The notes beneath the pieces were generated by a model. That model had not been told where the DNA came from and made no database searches. It saw nothing but the letters and a program-made list of their open reading frames with translations. Made by a program: the position numbers and the translations under genes. Below are positions 16,441 through 26,550 of a stretch of 64,000 bases of DNA, in pieces (position 1 is the first letter of the stretch; the number at the start of each line of letters is the position of its first letter). The stretch is from Mycobacterium innocens. GTDB lineage: Bacteria; Actinomycetota; Actinomycetes; Mycobacteriales; Mycobacteriaceae. The DNA is taken from positions 1 to 64,000 of the forward strand of contig NZ_UPHQ01000165.1 of assembly GCF_900566055.1 (NCBI RefSeq), given 5' to 3'.

Positions 16441-17706
16441 TCACAACTCGGTTGCGTACCGGGCGACCTTAGAAAAGGCGCTGACCACGGCGTCGAGACC
16501 CGCGTCGTCGGCCAACAACACCCGGTGCGGGACAAGGATGAGGTTGTCGTACAAGTGCTCGGCGTGGCGGAAATCGCCCCACTTCGCGGTGGTCCGCAGC
16601 CGGCTGTCAAGCCAGCGGTACCGCGGCTTAGTGTGCGGGCAGTACAGCACGTTGTCATGCAGCGGCCGATCGCAGCGGTATACCCGCACCCCCAGCTCGG
16701 CGGCCACTGCGGCGCAGACCCGGTCCGTGGGTGCGCCGGCGAAGGCTTCCGGGTCGCGACGCACCGCGTAGGCGAACACGCTGGGCAGTTCCAGGCCGGG
16801 TTGCCTGGTCATTGGATGCAGACCGGGCAGTCGCGCGAGTTCGGCGTCGAGCATCTCGGCACCGCGCGCCCGCCGCGCCAGCTGCGCCGGCAGCCGCTCC
16901 AGCTGGTCCAACAGCAGCGCTGCGGGTAGCTCGCCAAGACAGTGGTTGGTTCCCATCACCTCGCCGGCCTCAACAAGGTACGGGTAGCCGAGCCTCGGTT
17001 CGGCCTCCGGGTAGCGGCGGGCGTCGGCGCGCAGCTGCTGCAGACGGTCATAAAGCACGGGATCGCCGGTGACGACGGCGCCGCCCTCGCCGCAGGTGAG
17101 CACCTTGCCCTGCTGCATGCTGAAGGCACCCACGACGCCGATCGAGCCGGCGCGGTGGCCACGCCACCGGGCGCCATGTGCTTGGGCGCAGTCCTCGATC
17201 ACCGGCAGGCCGTGCGCGTCGGCCAGCCGCACCAGGGCGTCCATATCGGCCATCCGGCAGTGCAGGTGAACCGCGATGATGGCGGTGGTGCGGTCCGTGA
17301 TGGCCGCGGCCGCGGCTTCCGGGTCCAGGCAGCCGGTGCCGGCGTCGACGTCCACGAAGACCGGCACCGCGTTGACGTTGAGCACCGCCGTCGCCGTCGC
17401 GACCCACGTCAGCACCGGGACAATCACCTCGTCCCCAGCACCGACGCCGACCGCCTCCAGGGCCACCACCAGGCTGCTCGAGCCATGGTCGGTGCTCACG
17501 CAGTACGGCACCCCAACCAGTTCGGCGAACCGGCGGGCGAACAGCCGCTCGTAGGGCTCATCGCCGGTCCAACCGCCGGTAAGTGTCCACCGGCCGCTGC
17601 GCACCGCGGTGGCTACCCGGTCGATCGTGGCGTCGTCGTGCTGAGGCCACGGCGGCCAGCCGTCCCGCCACACTGGCGGACCGCCTGTCAGTGCGAGCCA
17701 TCCCAT
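16441..17706 (-). CDS. DegT/DnrJ/EryC1/StrS-type PLP aminotransferase
   Basis: Fold-type I PLP enzyme of about 421 residues from the ATG at 17706. The family transaminates keto-sugars or makes aminocyclitol and AHBA-like units. Seen: WTLTGGWTGDEPYERLFARR (near the start), STDHGSSSLVVALEA (PLP phosphate loop), GDEVIVPVLTWVATATAV, VIEDCAQAHGA (Asp pairing with the PLP nitrogen) and FSMQQGKVLTCGEGGAV with the PLP Lys. Convergent with the GMC gene, 77 bp apart. Together with the GMC flavoprotein, the glycosyltransferase-like and the amidohydrolase-like genes it suggests assembly of an amino-sugar or small modified metabolite. No dehydratase or nucleotidyltransferase is present nearby. Confidence 0.88.
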   Translation of the reverse strand: MGWLALTGGPPVWRDGWPPWPQHDDATIDRVATAVRSGRWTLTGGWTGDEPYERLFARRFAELVGVPYCVSTDHGSSSLVVALEAVGVGAGDEVIVPVLTWVATATAVLNVNAVPVFVDVDAGTGCLDPEAAAAAITDRTTAIIAVHLHCRMADMDALVRLADAHGLPVIEDCAQAHGARWRGHRAGSIGVVGAFSMQQGKVLTCGEGGAVVTGDPVLYDRLQQLRADARRYPEAEPRLGYPYLVEAGEVMGTNHCLGELPAALLLDQLERLPAQLARRARGAEMLDAELARLPGLHPMTRQPGLELPSVFAYAVRRDPEAFAGAPTDRVCAAVAAELGVRVYRCDRPLHDNVLYCPHTKPRYRWLDSRLRTTAKWGDFRHAEHLYDNLILVPHRVLLADDAGLDAVVSAFSKVARYATEL

Positions 17707-17801
17707 CACGCACCCGTTCCGGGTAGGACGGGGCCGTTCACCCGCCGCTGCCGACGAGTGCGTGCTCGAGTTGCCCTGCACTCCAAGGTTGTCACCGGCG
17801 A

Positions 17802-18131
17802 TCAGTCGAAAAGCCCGTGCAGAAAACCGCGCCGGCCGTGATGCCCGTAGTAACCGTGGTCACCGTGGTGGTCGTCGTGGTAATCACCGTAGTACGGGCT
17901 TGGAGGCGGATACGGCGGCGGCGGCTGGCTGTAGCCGGGCGGATACCCGCCGACCGGGGCAGGCGGGGTCTGCTGGTAGTAGGCGGTCTCCGCGTCAATG
18001 AGGCTCTCCAGCTCGCCACGATCGGGAACCACCCCACGGCAACCGGTGCAGCGGTCCACATTGATCCCCGAGCGCGAATAGGTCTCCATTTCGGATCCGC
18101 ACCGCGGGCAGATCATCGCCTTGTCACTCAT
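17802..18131 (-). CDS. small zinc-ribbon (TFIIB-type) protein with His-rich tail
   Basis: A 109-residue protein. The N-terminus has a zf-TFIIB-type ribbon, CPRCGSEM and, 20 residues on, CTGCRG, expected to bind one zinc. A Pro/Tyr-rich linker (GGYPPGYSQPPPPYPPP) follows, and then an unusual tail of His, Asp and Tyr (YHDDHHGDHGYYGHHGRR). The tail could bind metal ions; this is inference, though it fits the metal-related surroundings. It starts 4 bases after the stop of the anti-sigma fragment and is probably co-transcribed with it. The function of the family is unknown. Confidence 0.75.
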   Translation of the reverse strand: MSDKAMICPRCGSEMETYSRSGINVDRCTGCRGVVPDRGELESLIDAETAYYQQTPPAPVGGYPPGYSQPPPPYPPPSPYYGDYHDDHHGDHGYYGHHGRRGFLHGLFD

Positions 18132-18134
18132 CAC

Positions 18135-18449
18135 CTAGGCACCTCGCAACCGAGGCGCCGTGCCGTCCAATCGGCTTTTAGCACGCACGTCACCACATTC
18201 GACCGCTTCGGCGAAATTCCCAGTGGGATGAGAACTCTCCACGATGGCGGCTACCTCATCACGGTCAAGCACCGAGAGCAGAGCGGGCATACCGCTGAGT
18301 TCGGTAACAGCCTTCCGGCACACTGTGCAACCACCCAGGTGTCTTTCAAATTCGCGCCGGTCGTTCGCAGACAGCGACCCCAGAACGTACGCGGCATCCC
18401 ACATCACGTACTCGGCGCAGTCTTTTTCGGGTCGTTTGCGGACATCGGG
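18135..18449 (-). CDS. truncated zinc-binding anti-sigma factor (RslA-like N-terminal domain)
   Basis: A 104-residue protein matching only the N-terminal ZAS domain of RslA-like anti-sigma factors (Rv0736 in M. tuberculosis): YVMWDAAYVLGSLSANDRRE, HLGGCTVCRKAVTELSGMPA and LLSVLDRDEVAAI. The HxxxCxxC zinc motif that senses redox state is present. The membrane segment and the extracytoplasmic domain of the 250-residue family members are absent; the frame ends after a short unrelated tail. No sigma factor gene is adjacent. It is probably a relic, although a soluble ZAS domain could still bind a sigma factor. Confidence 0.7.
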   Translation of the reverse strand, partial: PDVRKRPEKDCAEYVMWDAAYVLGSLSANDRREFERHLGGCTVCRKAVTELSGMPALLSVLDRDEVAAIVESSHPTGNFAEAVECGDVRAKSRLDGTAPRLRGA

Positions 18450-18592
18450 CATGCAACGTCGCCCGGGAAAACATGTCATCGCGGCACTCCTTTCCCTCGC
18501 GCAGTCTGTCGCTGGCCTCGCAGCAGTGTGATGGTCACAAAAGTGGTATGCATATCGTTCGACCTTTTCCGTGATTCATGTTCGGCCCGCTT

Positions 18593-19870
18593 TTATGCGG
18601 GGATTTTCTCGGCGTCGCCGTTGTTTTCGTTGCGAACCGCTTGCCGGCGTCGTGGTTTGGTGAGCAGCGTCGGTGCCACCGTGGTGGGGTCGACGACGGT
18701 GGTGCAGCGGGTCCAGCGCTGCACGACGGCCTCGCTGGGGGTGTTGATCTGCTCGGGCCCGCTGGGTGCGGTGGCGTCGAGCAGCCCGTGACGGCGGCAG
18801 TAGTCGTCGTTGTAGATGGTGTCGAAGTAGCGTTGCGGACCATCGGGGAACACCGCGGCGATCCTGGTGCCGCGCGGATGGGTGCGCGCGGCCCAGCCGG
18901 CCACCAACGCCACCGCGCCCACACTCCAGCCCCCACTGGTGAAGTGGGTGGCGGCCAGGGTCCGACACGCCCACACCGCCTCGGCCGGCGCCACCCAGTG
19001 CACCTCGCTAAACGCGCCGTAGTCGACATTGCGCGGATAGATGCTCGAGCCCAGCCCGCGCATCAACCGGCTGGCGGCCGGCTGACCGAAAATCGTCGAG
19101 CCCACCGTATCGACCCCGATCACCTGCAGATCGGGATTGGCCTGGCGCAACACCCGCGCCACCCCCGCCGAATGCCCGCCGGTACCCACCGAACACACCA
19201 GCACATCGATATCGCCGAGCTGATCCAGCAACTCCTGGGCCAGCGGCCGATAGGCATCCACATTATCGGCGTTGCCGTACTGATTGGGGCACCACGCATC
19301 GGGCTCGGCGGCCAACAACTCAGCCACCCGTTCCTTGCGGGCCTGCTGCCAGCCCCCCACCGGATGCGGCTCGGCGACCAGATCCACCCGGGCGCCATAG
19401 GCGGCCAACATATGACGAATGATCGGCTCCATCCCCGGGTCGGTCACCAAAGTGACCGGATGGTGATACGCCATGCCCGCCAACGCCAACCCCAACCCCA
19501 AACTGCCGCTGGTCGATTCCACGATGCGCGCCCCCGGCAACAACTCACCACGCAACCGGGCCCGCTCCACCATGTGCATCCCCGGGCGATCCTTCATACT
19601 GCCCCCGGGGTTAGCACCTTCCAGCTTGGCCCAAAACCCGCGCTCACCCGAGCCGAACGGCTCACCGACCCACAACACCGGGGTATTACCCACCATCGCA
19701 GCCGGCCGGCGATACTTCTCCGGCACCCGGCGGCACCGATCACAATTCGGGCCACACTCATGGGGAGCAGCCGGCCCCGACCCCTGCCCCGCACTCACCG
19801 CAGGGCGGTGGCCGGTGTGGTGACGCGAACCGTGCGCCACCGCAGCATCCAAAGACAAAACGTGATTCAT
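18593..19870 (-). CDS. cysK2: CysK2-type PLP enzyme (S-sulfocysteine synthase), copy 2
   Basis: A 425-residue fold-type II PLP enzyme, close paralogue of copy 1 at 5078-6187. The ATG at 19870 is chosen because of the preceding GGAAGCGACGATCAT, shared with copy 1. It has the normal PLP segment NPGGSMKDR (Lys93), [15 protein letters not shown], and [10 protein letters not shown]. Two extensions are special. The first 50 residues hold His-rich HGSRHHTGH and [10 protein letters not shown] with three Cys, a possible metal site missing from copy 1. The C-terminus adds about 30 mostly basic residues ([14 protein letters not shown]). It follows lpqS copy 2 by about 109 bp. By relation to Rv0848 it should make S-sulfocysteine; this copy is the likelier active one. 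Confidence 0.9.
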   Translation of the reverse strand: MNHVLSLDAAVAHGSRHHTGHRPAVSAGQGSGPAAPHECGPNCDRCRRVPEKYRRPAAMVGNTPVLWVGEPFGSGERGFWAKLEGANPGGSMKDRPGMHMVERARLRGELLPGARIVESTSGSLGLGLALAGMAYHHPVTLVTDPGMEPIIRHMLAAYGARVDLVAEPHPVGGWQQARKERVAELLAAEPDAWCPNQYGNADNVDAYRPLAQELLDQLGDIDVLVCSVGTGGHSAGVARVLRQANPDLQVIGVDTVGSTIFGQPAASRLMRGLGSSIYPRNVDYGAFSEVHWVAPAEAVWACRTLAATHFTSGGWSVGAVALVAGWAARTHPRGTRIAAVFPDGPQRYFDTIYNDDYCRRHGLLDATAPSGPEQINTPSEAVVQRWTRCTTVVDPTTVAPTLLTKPRRRQAVRNENNGDAEKIPA

Positions 19871-19979
19871 ATGATCGTCGCTTCCAAAATGGCGGCCGCC
19901 AATCAAGGCAGGCCCAATTGACATCGGTCAGACGCTCACCGGCCGCGTGCAACGAGCACCACGACCTGACGCTGACCAA

Positions 19980-20387
19980 TCAGCGACGCAGAAGACAGAA
20001 CCGAGTCAACAAATCCCGACCGGCAACGACACCGGCCAACCCCCACGGCGGGCCCCGCCCCACCGGCACCACCACAGCACCGGCCACACCGGCGACGGCC
20101 ACCACCGCCACCACCAGACCCAACACCACCAACGCCGCACCCGCCCGCTGCGGCAACACCGCAGCAGCGAACTGCTCCGGGTGATGCGAATGCCTCGACG
20201 CATCCACCACATGCGGATGATCGACATTAGCCGCAAACTCGCCACCCAACGACGACACCAACGGATGCCCAAAGTGCACACCATGGCGCTGCCCCGACAA
20301 CAGGCCCCCATGAGCACCCACCGCCACCAACGCCCACACCAACGCCGCCACCGCAACCACCGACACCAACCAGGAACGGTCGCTCAC
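19980..20387 (-). CDS. lpqS: LpqS-like copper-regulated envelope protein, copy 2
   Basis: A 135-residue protein resembling LpqS (Rv0847). It has one N-terminal membrane segment (SWLVSVVAVAALVWALVAVG), a His-containing region (GVHFGHPLVSSLGGEF, NVDHPHVVD, SRHSHHPEQ), a second hydrophobic stretch and the family end GRDLLTRFCLLRR. The GTG at 20387 is preferred because the membrane segment then lies at the N-terminus; an ATG at 20498 would add 37 unlike residues. It is followed by cysK2 copy 2. A GC-rich CsoR/RicR-like half site lies about 120 bp upstream (20509-20526). Confidence 0.75.
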   Translation of the reverse strand: MSDRSWLVSVVAVAALVWALVAVGAHGGLLSGQRHGVHFGHPLVSSLGGEFAANVDHPHVVDASRHSHHPEQFAAAVLPQRAGAALVVLGLVVAVVAVAGVAGAVVVPVGRGPPWGLAGVVAGRDLLTRFCLLRR

Positions 20388-20508
20388 GGAGCGCGTCCGC
20401 CGGGCGATATCAGCTCGGCCAGCAACCCGCTGACCACACCATGCCGCCCCGCCCGCTACCTGCGGCGCGCGACCAGTCATCACCTGTGGGACACCCACTC
20501 GGCAAGTC

Positions 20509-20526
20509 TATACCCCCCACCCGTAC
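20509..20526 (-). promoter_or_regulatory. possible copper-repressor half site upstream of lpqS copy 2
   Basis: On the gene's strand this reads GTACGGGTGGGGGGTATA, with the GGGGTAT half of the CsoR/RicR operator but no good mirror half. It is weak alone; position upstream of a gene whose M. tuberculosis counterpart is RicR-controlled makes it worth noting. Confidence 0.35.
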
Positions 20527-20614
20527 TGCGTAAAGCGGACGGCGTGCCCGACCGGAAACTGCTTGCACACGCGTATGCGCCTGGTCGTAGTTCGCTGGCT
20601 GATGGACGGCATCG

Positions 20615-21865
20615 TCATTTCCACATTCGCGCGGGGAGCGCAGCCTCTAGCGCCGTCAAGGTGGGTTGGAGAACCGGCAGATCGGGCAGGTGGCCGGCGG
20701 AGGAGTCGGGATCTTTCAGCCCTGTTGACGTCGACAACAGCACGACGCTCTCATCGCGGTCGAGCCACATCCGGTCGGCGAGTTGTTGAGCAGCGAGGAC
20801 CGCCAAAACCGAGGCACCTTCGGCGTAGAGGCCCTCGGTCGAGGACAGTTCAAGCTGCATGCGGGCGATCGCGTCATCGGATTGCTCTGCGACGGCGGTT
20901 CCGTTGGTGGCTCGAATGGCATCCAGTCCCTGCTGGGTGGCTACGGAAGTCGCGACGGAAAATGCCATCGTGCGCCGTGTGAGAACCGTTGGCAGCCTTG
21001 TTTTCTCAGACCGCAGCCCGCGTGCGTAGGCGCCAAATGGGTCGACGGCGACCAGCCTCGGCATCCGGCTGGCAAGGCCGAGAGCAATGAGGTCTGCAAA
21101 CCCTCGCCGAATACCGGCGAGTCCATCCCCGTAGGCGGTCGGCACCACGACGACATCAGGCGTTTCGCCGAGCTGCCGCCACAGCTCGTAGGCGATCGTC
21201 TTATATCCCTCGATGCCAAATGGGTTGGAGCCGAGCGGCGGGCTCATCAGCCCAGACATAGGAGTCCAACCGAACGCGTCGACCGCTGCTCTCATCACCG
21301 ACCAGCGGTCTGGTCCGCTTTCATAAGCGACGACGAAGGCTCCATACGCCTGCATCAGAGTGCTCAGCTGGCGCGGCACGGACGATACGGTCAAGACCAC
21401 ACAGCCGAGCCCGGCGGCCGCGGCGTAGGCCGCGACGGCCGCACCGTGATTGCCTGTCGAGGAGACGATGACGGTGGAAGCGCCCGACGCCGCCGCCTTG
21501 GTAACCGCGACCGCCGCGAGCCTGTCCTTGTATGACCACGTCGGATTGCGCGTTTCGTCTTTGAGCATGAGTCTGCGCATGCCCAAGCGAGGCCCCAGAC
21601 GGTTCAAGGCAAGCAGCGGTGTCGCGCCTTCTCCCAGGCTGATCGGGACATCGTGGGGTGCCAACGGCAGCAGCCCACGGAAGCCGAAGATGCCTCGCTC
21701 GGACGCCTCCCAGGGCAACGGGCCGGGCGTGAGGGCGTAGGCAGGGGTGAGGTTCACTCCAACGCCGGCGCGGGCACAATCGCGACATCCGAACGACGCT
21801 TCGGCTTCCGGTGTCTGCAGTCCGCACCGGGGGCATCGGAGAAAACCGAGATATCGGGCGGTCAT
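20615..21865 (-). CDS. threonine-synthase-like PLP enzyme with N-terminal zinc ribbon
   Basis: A 416-residue fold-type II PLP protein. It begins with a four-Cys ribbon (CPRCGLQTPEAEASFGCRDC, residues 10-29), then LGEGATPLLALNRLG, MLKDETRNPTWSYKDRLA with the PLP Lys, VSSTGNHGAAVAAYAAAAGL (substrate loop), PTAYGDGLAGIRRG (phosphate loop) and STSTGLKDP at the end. This is the layout of threonine synthase-related lyases, but the assigned ThrC of mycobacteria lies elsewhere, so another amino-acid substrate is likely. It is the last gene after the copper ATPase and the cyclase, starting 13 bp after the cyclase stop. No strong ribosome site is seen, consistent with coupled translation. Confidence 0.85.
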   Translation of the reverse strand: MTARYLGFLRCPRCGLQTPEAEASFGCRDCARAGVGVNLTPAYALTPGPLPWEASERGIFGFRGLLPLAPHDVPISLGEGATPLLALNRLGPRLGMRRLMLKDETRNPTWSYKDRLAAVAVTKAAASGASTVIVSSTGNHGAAVAAYAAAAGLGCVVLTVSSVPRQLSTLMQAYGAFVVAYESGPDRWSVMRAAVDAFGWTPMSGLMSPPLGSNPFGIEGYKTIAYELWRQLGETPDVVVVPTAYGDGLAGIRRGFADLIALGLASRMPRLVAVDPFGAYARGLRSEKTRLPTVLTRRTMAFSVATSVATQQGLDAIRATNGTAVAEQSDDAIARMQLELSSTEGLYAEGASVLAVLAAQQLADRMWLDRDESVVLLSTSTGLKDPDSSAGHLPDLPVLQPTLTALEAALPARMWK

Positions 21866-21878
21866 GGCAAAACGATGC

Positions 21879-23261
21879 TCAACTTTCGATCCCGTGTTGT
21901 GGAGGTTGCCGGGCGGTAGCAACGAAGCGGCCGGGATCGTCGTCGAAGGCGTCCGCGCATGTCTGAGAGCAGAAGACGAATGTCCTTCCCTGCCATGTGC
22001 TCCGAGTTGCCACGTCGTAGGGGTGAAGTCGCATTCCGCATACCGGATCGGTGTCACGGTGGGAGTTTTCCGGGCCGCGCGGTCGAATTTCGATGAGGCG
22101 CACCGATTCAGCAATACCCTTGAGTCGCCGCGGCGGCAAAGCGGTGATGTCGGCGTCTGCGCACTCCTCGGCTGCCGGGCGGAGATCTTGGGTGATGAGG
22201 AATTGTCCCGCGGCACTAGCCGACGCCACCCGCGCGGCGAGATTGATTGTGGCGCCGACGTAGTCACCCTCGCGATAGAGGACGGTGCCGTGGTGGGCGC
22301 CGATATGCAGGGCCGGGAATTGCGGCTCGGCGTCGACGAAACCAATCATCGCGAGCCCGAATTCGATGGCGTCTGCCGGCTGCGTGAACATCAGCATGAA
22401 TGCGTCCCCGATCTGCTTGAGGACGCGGCCCCGGTGCCGAGTCGCGCGGGTACGTACCGTGAGGCTGAACCGGTGCAGCACATCTGCAGCAGCGTGATCG
22501 CCCATCGCTGCTGTCAGCGGTGTGAAACTGGCAAGATCGACAAACACCACGGTCGCGTGTTCCTCACCCGGTGCCGTGAAGGGCGGGCTGGTCTCCTCGG
22601 CGAGATGACGGAGCAGGTGTTCACGATTGGCCTGGTGGTAGGCGCGTCGGTGGAAGTGCACGACGGCCGGCTCCATGAGATCCAGCAACGGTTTCCCGAT
22701 GTCCATGCTCGCCTCTAACAGCTCGCGGCCAACCAGGCCCTGGGCGCGGAAGCGTTCATGAACATAGTTGTGGAACGTGCGCACCTCGGCATCGGCCAAG
22801 CGCCCCATGGCGTCAGTGAATACCCGCACCAACTGCATGAGGGCGTCGCGCGGCAGACCTAGCCCCACTGCCCTGGCCACCATCCGCAATACGGCAACGT
22901 CCGACTCGGTGGTAGCCCCAATCTCATTGCATTCAAGAAGTTCTCGTAGGTCACCGAGCACGTCATCGCCGAGTCCGAGCTCGCCGGCGATGTCGGTCAG
23001 GTTTGCAGCGGCGCCGCTGGGCGGCGCGAGCTCCTCGAAGATGCCCAGCAGATCGCCCCCGTCAGCGGCGGCGGCCAGTTGGTGCGCGCCGACACCGCGG
23101 GCCTGCGCGAACTGAATCAGCCGTAAACGCTGCAGCGAGTCGGGCTCAAAGTCGCCATCCGGCCGGCGGTGCAGCAATCCCATGTCGGCATAGGAACAAA
23201 GACGTTCTTCGGTCTCGGCGGCAACGGTCGCCAGTCTGTGCAGACTCCAGGGCTCCACCAT
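21879..23261 (-). CDS. MerR-like / class III nucleotide cyclase / YHS-domain fusion
   Basis: A 460-residue three-part protein. Residues 1-70 look like a MerR-type winged helix (ERLCSYADMGLLHRR, DSLQRLRLIQFAQARG). Residues 70-215 are helical. The class III cyclase domain (about 220-385) has the first metal Asp in VVFVDLASFTPL, Lys and second Asp in VLKQIGDAFMLMF, and the Asn and Arg of the transition-state pair in GATINLAARV, so it should make cAMP. The C-terminal 45 residues form a YHS domain (DTDPVCGMRLHPYDV, then FVFCSQTCADAFDD), a metal-binding module common in copper proteins. It starts 22 bp after the ATPase stop, same strand. Metal control of cyclase activity is inferred. Confidence 0.9.
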   Translation of the reverse strand: MVEPWSLHRLATVAAETEERLCSYADMGLLHRRPDGDFEPDSLQRLRLIQFAQARGVGAHQLAAAADGGDLLGIFEELAPPSGAAANLTDIAGELGLGDDVLGDLRELLECNEIGATTESDVAVLRMVARAVGLGLPRDALMQLVRVFTDAMGRLADAEVRTFHNYVHERFRAQGLVGRELLEASMDIGKPLLDLMEPAVVHFHRRAYHQANREHLLRHLAEETSPPFTAPGEEHATVVFVDLASFTPLTAAMGDHAAADVLHRFSLTVRTRATRHRGRVLKQIGDAFMLMFTQPADAIEFGLAMIGFVDAEPQFPALHIGAHHGTVLYREGDYVGATINLAARVASASAAGQFLITQDLRPAAEECADADITALPPRRLKGIAESVRLIEIRPRGPENSHRDTDPVCGMRLHPYDVATRSTWQGRTFVFCSQTCADAFDDDPGRFVATARQPPQHGIES

Positions 23262-23283
23262 GAGACGCCATGCTCCTAATCGT

Positions 23284-25575
<2,292 letters not shown>

Positions 25576-25649
25576 GACGAATTTCCTCTGGTGATCGAGG
25601 GTCAGTGGCTATGGCGTTTGGGGCTTCGCAGTGGCGACCGGTCGGCTTG

Positions 25650-25843
25650 TCAGCCGGCGAGCTGATAGCCGGCCTCTTCGACCGCGCTCTTGATCGCGTC
25701 GCTGTCCACCGGCGTGTCGCTCTCGATGGTCACTTTCCGGCGGCGAGCTCCACGTTGACGGCGGTGACGCCGGGAACTTTGTCGATCTCTTCACGCACCG
25801 CGGCTGCGCAGTGTCCACAGGTCATACCGGTGACAGTGCTCAT
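25650..25843 (-). pseudogene. copZ-like copper chaperone, single-base frameshift
   Basis: An HMA-domain copper chaperone of about 65 codons would be expected. The frame opens at ATG 25843 with VTGMTCGHCAAAVREEID and VPGVTAVNVELAAGK, including the CxxC metal site. Then a TGA at 25732-25730 ends it after 37 codons. One missing G (AAGTGACC for AAGGTGACC) explains this, since the second frame continues with VTIESDTPVDSDAIKSAVEE and AGYQLAG to a stop at 25650. It is the first gene behind the CsoR-type operator. It could be a real inactivating change or a sequencing error. Confidence 0.85.
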
Positions 25844-25894
25844 GTCGCTGCCTTTCTCGAGTCGCTGGTATTCAGGCGATCAACTCATGCCTAC

Positions 25895-25913
25895 CATACC
25901 CCTTGGGGGTATG
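25895..25913. promoter_or_regulatory. CsoR/RicR-type copper operator
   Basis: CATACCCCTTGGGGGTATG is a palindrome with perfect 8-base arms (CATACCCC / GGGGTATG) around three bases. It matches the well-known ATACCCC-GGGGTAT type site bound by copper repressors of the CsoR family in actinobacteria. It lies about 52 bp upstream of the copZ-like start, so it should control the copper operon at 20615-25843. No csoR or ricR gene is present in the window, so the repressor must be encoded elsewhere. Confidence 0.88.
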
Positions 25914-25947
25914 CAAGTGGTTGTCTGCCGGCTGTGGCGCCGGCCAG

Positions 25948-26214
25948 TCATGTGAGCAACTGCCAGACAGCACCGGATGAAATGCCCAAGGCCAGGCTTA
26001 TGCCCGAAGCCAGCACCGCGGTGGCGGTGGACCACCTCTTCGGGTCGGACACGTCGTCGGCGACACGTTCGGTTGACTGCCGAAACGACGGAATGATCCA
26101 GCGCAGGTAGTAGAACAGGCTCACGAGGGAGTTGGCGAACACGACCACGGCGAGCCAGTCCACCGCCACCATCCCCGCTGGGATCCACGAAAGCATCGTT
26201 TCACCGCCGGCCAA
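25948..26214 (-). pseudogene. NADH dehydrogenase subunit N (NuoN-like) C-terminal fragment
   Basis: An 88-residue frame matching the last membrane helices of NuoN-type subunits: AVDWLAVVVFANSLVSLFYYLRWIIPSFR, split over the window 26100-26170, and a final hydrophobic helix (AVLASGISLALGISSGAVW). The other 400 residues are absent and no other nuo gene is near. It is probably a stranded fragment brought in by rearrangement. It could in theory be a small membrane protein of its own, as it starts with ATG and ends with a stop. Confidence 0.6.
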
Positions 26215-26274
26215 GGATGTCCGACATATCCCCGCGCTATCTGCGAGACGGAGTCGAGACAGTTATGAGCCACC

Positions 26275-26293
26275 TATACTCATGCTATGAGTA
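26275..26293 (+). promoter_or_regulatory. vapB promoter and overlapping operator palindrome
   Basis: A -10-like TATACT (26275-26280) lies only six bases before the vapB ATG (26287), which suggests a leaderless transcript. TACTCAT-GCT-ATGAGTA (26277-26283 and 26287-26293) is a perfect 7+7 inverted repeat covering the -10 and start codon, a natural site for autoregulation by the ribbon-helix-helix antitoxin. Confidence 0.6.
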
Positions 26294-26550
26294 AGCGGCT
26301 GCAGGTCCTCCTCGACGCCGACGAATGGGAAGAACTGCAAAAGATCGCGCGTCGGCATCGGACGACCGTCTCCGAGTGGGTTCGCCGCACCCTGCGCGAA
26401 GCGCGGGAGCGGGAACCGGGCGGCGATCTCGACACCAAGTTGCGCGCGGTCCGCGCTGCCGTGCGTCACGAGTTTCCGGCACCCGACATCGAGCAGATGC
26501 TCGAAGAGACCGAACTCGGTTACTTGGAGCCGCCCGGCGCAACACGGTGA
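26287..26550 (+). CDS. VapB-type antitoxin (ribbon-helix-helix)
   Basis: An 87-residue antitoxin. The N-terminus, [20 protein letters not shown] then [14 protein letters not shown], is a typical ribbon-helix-helix DNA-binding domain; the C-terminal part, [19 protein letters not shown], is the usual acidic toxin-wrapping tail. It begins with ATG at 26287 and its stop overlaps the toxin's GTG (GTGA), giving coupled translation. It probably represses its own promoter through the palindrome at 26277-26293. The VapB subgroup was not determined. Confidence 0.88.
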   Translation: MSKRLQVLLDADEWEELQKIARRHRTTVSEWVRRTLREAREREPGGDLDTKLRAVRAAVRHEFPAPDIEQMLEETELGYLEPPGATR

